A stretch of 64,000 nt of DNA from positions 1 through 64,000 of the forward strand of contig JAQTUV010000001.1 in NCBI GenBank assembly GCA_028707175.1. Direction: 5' to 3'. Shown one piece after another: positions 60,723-64,000 of this stretch (the stretch's first letter is position 1; every line of letters begins with the position of its first letter). The translations under genes and the position numbers were made by a program. The stretch comes from Sideroxydans sp. Lineage in GTDB: Bacteria > Pseudomonadota > Gammaproteobacteria > Burkholderiales > Gallionellaceae. The notes beneath the pieces were generated by a model, which did not search any database, had not been told where the DNA came from, and saw only the letters and a program-made list of their open reading frames with translations.

Positions 60723-61263
60723 CAAGAGGGATTTTATAGTGAGATCGAATCTATTTGTGAGCGTGGTTTTGCTTTTCTCGCTTGCAGCTTGCAGCACGGT
60801 GCAGCATGGAGTCAATACGGAGTTAGAGAGAAATGCCAAGTGGGCTTTGTTGCCGATTGTCAATTTGACTGATGTTCCCCAAGCGGGAATGCGTGCGGAA
60901 GCCATTGTGGAAACTGAGTTGGGCGGACGCAGTTTGAATGCGTTGTTGCATTACCCTCCCGCAGTTAACGGCGACACGCTGTTTGAACCAGCAGAGCGTA
61001 AAGTTGTATTAGATGCTCTTGTGTGGGCGAAACAGCAAGGTGTACGTTATGCCGTCACAGGCGCAGTTGATGAGTGGCGATATAAAGTAGGAATCGACGG
61101 GGAGCCCGCTGTGGGGGTGACCTTGCAGGTGATGGACTTGGCAAATAATAACGTGGTTGTGATGAGCGTAAGCGGTGCAAAAAGTGGCTGGAGTCGCGAG
61201 TCGTTAAGCGCAGTTGGTCGTGATTTGATTCGGGAACTCTTGGGCGATTTGAAGTTGCGATGA
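60715..61263 (+). CDS. pelC: Pel outer-membrane lipoprotein PelC
   Basis: 182 residues. Signal with lipobox (SLAAC, C26) and a compact alpha/beta domain (WALLPIVNLTDVPQAGMRAEAIVETELGGR ... YAVTGAVDEWRYKVGIDGEPAVGVTLQVMDLA). PelC forms a ring at the outer membrane that funnels Pel towards PelB. The ATG overlaps the pelB stop; a GTG at 60739 with a GAGGGA site and a shorter signal peptide is a reasonable alternative start. Confidence 0.9.
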   Translation: MINKRDFIVRSNLFVSVVLLFSLAACSTVQHGVNTELERNAKWALLPIVNLTDVPQAGMRAEAIVETELGGRSLNALLHYPPAVNGDTLFEPAERKVVLDALVWAKQQGVRYAVTGAVDEWRYKVGIDGEPAVGVTLQVMDLANNNVVVMSVSGAKSGWSRESLSAVGRDLIRELLGDLKLR

Positions 61264-62573
61264 GCACGCCTTTGGAGCAACAAGGCCGACAGTACATTGC
61301 GGCTGTTTTGAAGGGCAGTTGGATGTGGCTAGAGGTTTTTGTAATTAGCCTGTTTGCAGCTGCCTTTGGATATTTTTTTCAGCCACAAGATCCTCTATGG
61401 GTGAATAGCGAGTTCCCTTGGGTTTGGCTGGCTGCCATTTTGATTGCACTTAGATATGGCGTCGTTCCGGGAATTGCATCATCTCTGATTATTCTGCTGA
61501 TCTGGTTTGTCTTTGAGCGTGCGGGGGCGGATCACTTTCCCAAAGAGTATTTTCTTGGCGGTGTATTGTTGGTTATGTTGAGTGGCCAATTCAACATTAT
61601 TTGGGAAACACGCTTGATGCGTGCTCGACAAATTAATTCATATATTGATGAGAGGCTCTCACAGTTGACTCATCAACATCACCTACTAATCTTGGCGCAT
61701 CAAAATTTGGAGCAAGAGTTCTTTTCAAAACCTTCAACCTTGAGGGATGCACTCATCCGACTGAATGGAATGATGAACGCCGATCAGCAGGGGGAAATAG
61801 CCGAGCCTGCGTTGCTGAAATTGTTGGCGCAATTTTGTCAGTTGGAGGTGGCGGCTTTTTTTGTACCAGAAGGTAATGTTTTTAAAAAAACCTGTGAAAT
61901 TGGCGAGACATCTCCGTTGGACAAAAACGATCCCTTGTTGCGATTTGCAGTAAACCACAAAACGTTGGCGCATTTGAATCTCCAAGAGATGGATGAGGGA
62001 GATTTGTATTTGTCGCCATTTTTGATTGTCTCGCCGATATTCGGTGGAAAAGGTGAATTGACCGGCGTGTTGGCCGTAGAGAAATTACCGTTCTTCGCGC
62101 TGACAAATGAAACCCTGCAAATGGTTGCTGTGATACTGGAGTATTACGCTGACTCTTTGAAAAACTTGGAACATACTCGCCCCTTAACGGCAAGGTTCCC
62201 TGACATTTCACTCGCATTTGCACAACAGCTTTCCAAGATGAGTAATCTGCAAGGGCGGTTTAATATTGAGAGCCATTTAGAGATCATCACGCTCCCTCGC
62301 AACGATACAAGTTTGTTAGCGGCAGAGCGGATGAATAGCATACGACGAGCTTTGGATGTTGGTTGGACTGTAGTGCGCAAAGACGATGTGCTCATCATTA
62401 ATTTAACGCCATTGTCGAACAAACAGACGGTGGCAGGTTATTTGGCGCGCATGGAGAGTTGGTTCAAAGAATACTTCCCCACATTGAGTCTTAACTTTCG
62501 AGTAATTGGTCTGGCTGAGAAAGCCCCATTGGATGAGCTGGAAAAAATACTTTTAGAGCGTCCTTATGTTTGA
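61260..62573 (+). CDS. pelD: c-di-GMP receptor of the Pel synthase, PelD
   Basis: 437 residues. Four N-terminal membrane helices (about 23-112), a coiled linker, GAF domain (about 165-300) and a degenerate GGDEF domain (about 310-437). RALD at 363-366 fits the RxxD c-di-GMP binding site, just before RKDDV, which stands in for the lost GGDEF motif; R162 lies where P. aeruginosa PelD has its linker arginine (R161). PelD activates Pel synthesis when c-di-GMP is bound. Overlaps pelC (ATGA). Confidence 0.93.
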   Translation: MSTPLEQQGRQYIAAVLKGSWMWLEVFVISLFAAAFGYFFQPQDPLWVNSEFPWVWLAAILIALRYGVVPGIASSLIILLIWFVFERAGADHFPKEYFLGGVLLVMLSGQFNIIWETRLMRARQINSYIDERLSQLTHQHHLLILAHQNLEQEFFSKPSTLRDALIRLNGMMNADQQGEIAEPALLKLLAQFCQLEVAAFFVPEGNVFKKTCEIGETSPLDKNDPLLRFAVNHKTLAHLNLQEMDEGDLYLSPFLIVSPIFGGKGELTGVLAVEKLPFFALTNETLQMVAVILEYYADSLKNLEHTRPLTARFPDISLAFAQQLSKMSNLQGRFNIESHLEIITLPRNDTSLLAAERMNSIRRALDVGWTVVRKDDVLIINLTPLSNKQTVAGYLARMESWFKEYFPTLSLNFRVIGLAEKAPLDELEKILLERPYV

Positions 62574-63588
62574 CAGTCTTGCTGAGGGATTCATTGGCGT
62601 TTGGGGGATGTTTGATGCGCTATCTCACTGGCTTACTTCATCGCAGTATCCGGCTGCTTGGGCTTATTTTGTCGGGGTGCAATTACTGTTGAGTGGCGTA
62701 TTGGCAGGCGTGGCGATGATATTTCTCCCACTTAAATTTCGTGAGCCACGTTTTCCGATTTTTGTTTTGCTTTGGGGCTTTGCCTTTTTTATACCAATTT
62801 TAGGCGTGTTGCTGTTGGTGCTAACAGTGCATGTGGCGCAACATTTTCAGCGAATTAAAAGTCACTTTCCTTTTATTGCAGTTGAGCTGCCGGAGTTTGA
62901 TTTGGTGCTTCGTGAGCCAGGAGTGAAATTTGGCACGGGAGGGATTAAAGCCTGTCTGGATAATAGCGCGATGCCGGATAGACGCAGATTACAGGCGTTA
63001 TTGACAATGCAATCGGTGACGGCACGGACCTCTAATCCGGTTTTGCAAAACTTGTTAAATGATAGAGGGGAAGATATTCGGTTGGTGGCTTATGGGCTGT
63101 TGGATGGGCGGGAGAAACGTTTGAATCAGGCGATTCAAGATGAAACCGCACGCCTGAATTCAGTGCAAGAGCCGGCCTTGAAATTGATTTGCTTGAGGCA
63201 TTTGGCTGAACTTGAATGGGAATCTGTCTATACGGGCTTGTCGCAGGGGGATTTGCGTAAGCGTGCACTGAATCAAGTTTTAGCGTATCTCAATCGCGCT
63301 CTGGAGATAGATGAAGTACAAGCGGGATTGTGGTTTCTAAAAGCGAGAGTGTTGTTGGAGATGCAACACTGGGAGGAGGCCCAGCACTCATTGGAACAGG
63401 CGCATAAATTTGGGTTATCTGAAAATCGCTTGTCTCCCTATTATGCTGAAATCGCGTTTGCGAGCGGCAACTTTAAGGTTGTTCGTATTTTGTTATCACG
63501 TATGGCGGGCGGGCAAGTTTCTGCACGGATGGAGCCTTTGATGCAATATTGGTTGCCGAAGAATGATTGCGCAAAGGTGGTCGTGTGA
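62566..63588 (+). CDS. pelE: Pel synthase membrane component PelE
   Basis: 340 residues. Two membrane helices near the N-terminus (about 35-58 and 62-92) followed by a soluble helical region; residues about 235-310 have TPR character (ALNQVLAYLNRALEIDEVQAGLWFLKARVLLEMQ). It links PelD to PelF/PelG in the synthase complex. Overlaps pelD by 8 bp and the start of pelF by 4 bp. Confidence 0.88.
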   Translation: MFDSLAEGFIGVWGMFDALSHWLTSSQYPAAWAYFVGVQLLLSGVLAGVAMIFLPLKFREPRFPIFVLLWGFAFFIPILGVLLLVLTVHVAQHFQRIKSHFPFIAVELPEFDLVLREPGVKFGTGGIKACLDNSAMPDRRRLQALLTMQSVTARTSNPVLQNLLNDRGEDIRLVAYGLLDGREKRLNQAIQDETARLNSVQEPALKLICLRHLAELEWESVYTGLSQGDLRKRALNQVLAYLNRALEIDEVQAGLWFLKARVLLEMQHWEEAQHSLEQAHKFGLSENRLSPYYAEIAFASGNFKVVRILLSRMAGGQVSARMEPLMQYWLPKNDCAKVVV

Positions 63589-64000
63589 ATGTCGTATTGC
63601 CACAGTCGGCCGATGCGGATATTGCACTTCTTTTAGAAGGTACATTTCCGTTTGTGGCGGGTGGGGTGTCAAGTTGGGTCAATCAGATTATTCGGGGTTT
63701 TCCTGAATATCGTTTCGCAATAATTTTTCTAGGAAGTCGCCAAGAGGATTATGGCGATATGAAGTATGCCTTGCCTCCCAACGTGGTTCATATGCAAGTT
63801 CATTACTTGTATCAGACATTAGACGTTCCGAAAATTGAGTCTTTAGAGGGGGATGCGCACACATTTGAGCAAATAGCTAATATGCATGAATACTTCATGG
63901 ATCCCCGCGCTCAGTGTAAACATGCTCAAATTTTTAAGGAGTTGGTACCCGAAATGGGGGGCGAGGGCAAAGCAAGTTTGAAACAATTTTTGTATAGCAG
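63585..64000 (+). CDS. pelF: Pel glycosyltransferase PelF, N-terminal part
   Basis: Gene cut off by the right edge; 138 residues are visible and the frame stays open. The start GTG at 63585 overlaps the pelE stop (GTGA). LLLEGTFPFVAGGVSSWVNQIIRGFPEYRFAIIFLGS is the characteristic PelF N-terminus, a GT4-family UDP-GalNAc/GlcNAc transferase that builds Pel in the cytoplasm. pelG should follow beyond the window. Confidence 0.93.
   Translation, partial: MNVVLPQSADADIALLLEGTFPFVAGGVSSWVNQIIRGFPEYRFAIIFLGSRQEDYGDMKYALPPNVVHMQVHYLYQTLDVPKIESLEGDAHTFEQIANMHEYFMDPRAQCKHAQIFKELVPEMGGEGKASLKQFLYS

Overview
The window looks like chromosome of a betaproteobacterium, possibly of the Gallionellaceae/Nitrosomonadales kind. 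This is inferred from the style of the housekeeping genes (queA-tgt-yajC-secDF, clpS-clpA, monomeric isocitrate dehydrogenase, GluQRS) and from an EpsL-type exopolysaccharide locus; no rRNA or marker gene settles it. No plasmid, phage, insertion-sequence or CRISPR genes were seen.

Layout. 1-0.5 kb: the C-terminal end of a TpsB-type two-partner secretion porin. 0.7-9.2 kb: tRNA-Leu(CAA), queuosine genes queA-tgt, yajC-secD-secF, a DedA membrane protein and an ABC-F ATPase. 9.3-10.5 kb: a two-gene AbiE-like toxin-antitoxin module. 10.5-13.8 kb: gluQ (reverse strand) and a PAS-PAS-GGDEF-EAL protein. 14.1-42.3 kb: a large Wzx/Wzy-type exopolysaccharide region with sugar-nucleotide genes (NDP-sugar pyrophosphorylase, ugd, galE, rfbBACD), glycosyltransferases, flippase, two polymerase/ligase-like proteins, three membrane acyltransferases (one frameshifted at a pentanucleotide repeat), a GH10 glycanase, a priming phosphosugar transferase, an EpsL-like barrel, Wza, Wzc and a low-molecular-weight tyrosine phosphatase. 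An MNT-HEPN gene pair sits inside the rfb gene set. 42.4-45.1 kb: lapG-lapD, the c-di-GMP-controlled periplasmic protease and its receptor. 45.2-51.1 kb: clpA, clpS, a cold-shock gene, icd and rluE. 51.2-64 kb: a GH114-like lipoprotein followed by pelX-pelA-B-C-D-E and the start of pelF, a complete-looking Pel polysaccharide operon that runs off the right edge.

How it fits together. Most of the window is a biofilm-matrix region: two separate polysaccharide systems (Wzx/Wzy-type EPS and Pel), an outer-membrane exporter for a large exoprotein, and several c-di-GMP makers, breakers or readers (PAS-GGDEF-EAL protein, LapD, PelD). Intergenic gaps are unusually rich in palindromic repeats: a 105-bp MITE-like element in two copies, an 83-bp element in two direct copies flanking one gene, a 153-bp tandem duplication, and many shorter REP-like hairpins. 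The most notable observations are the possible contingency locus in the acyltransferase gene, the MNT-HEPN pair within the rhamnose genes, the shared upstream motif near three EPS/c-di-GMP genes, and the extra secreted Pel-like hydrolase next to pelX.
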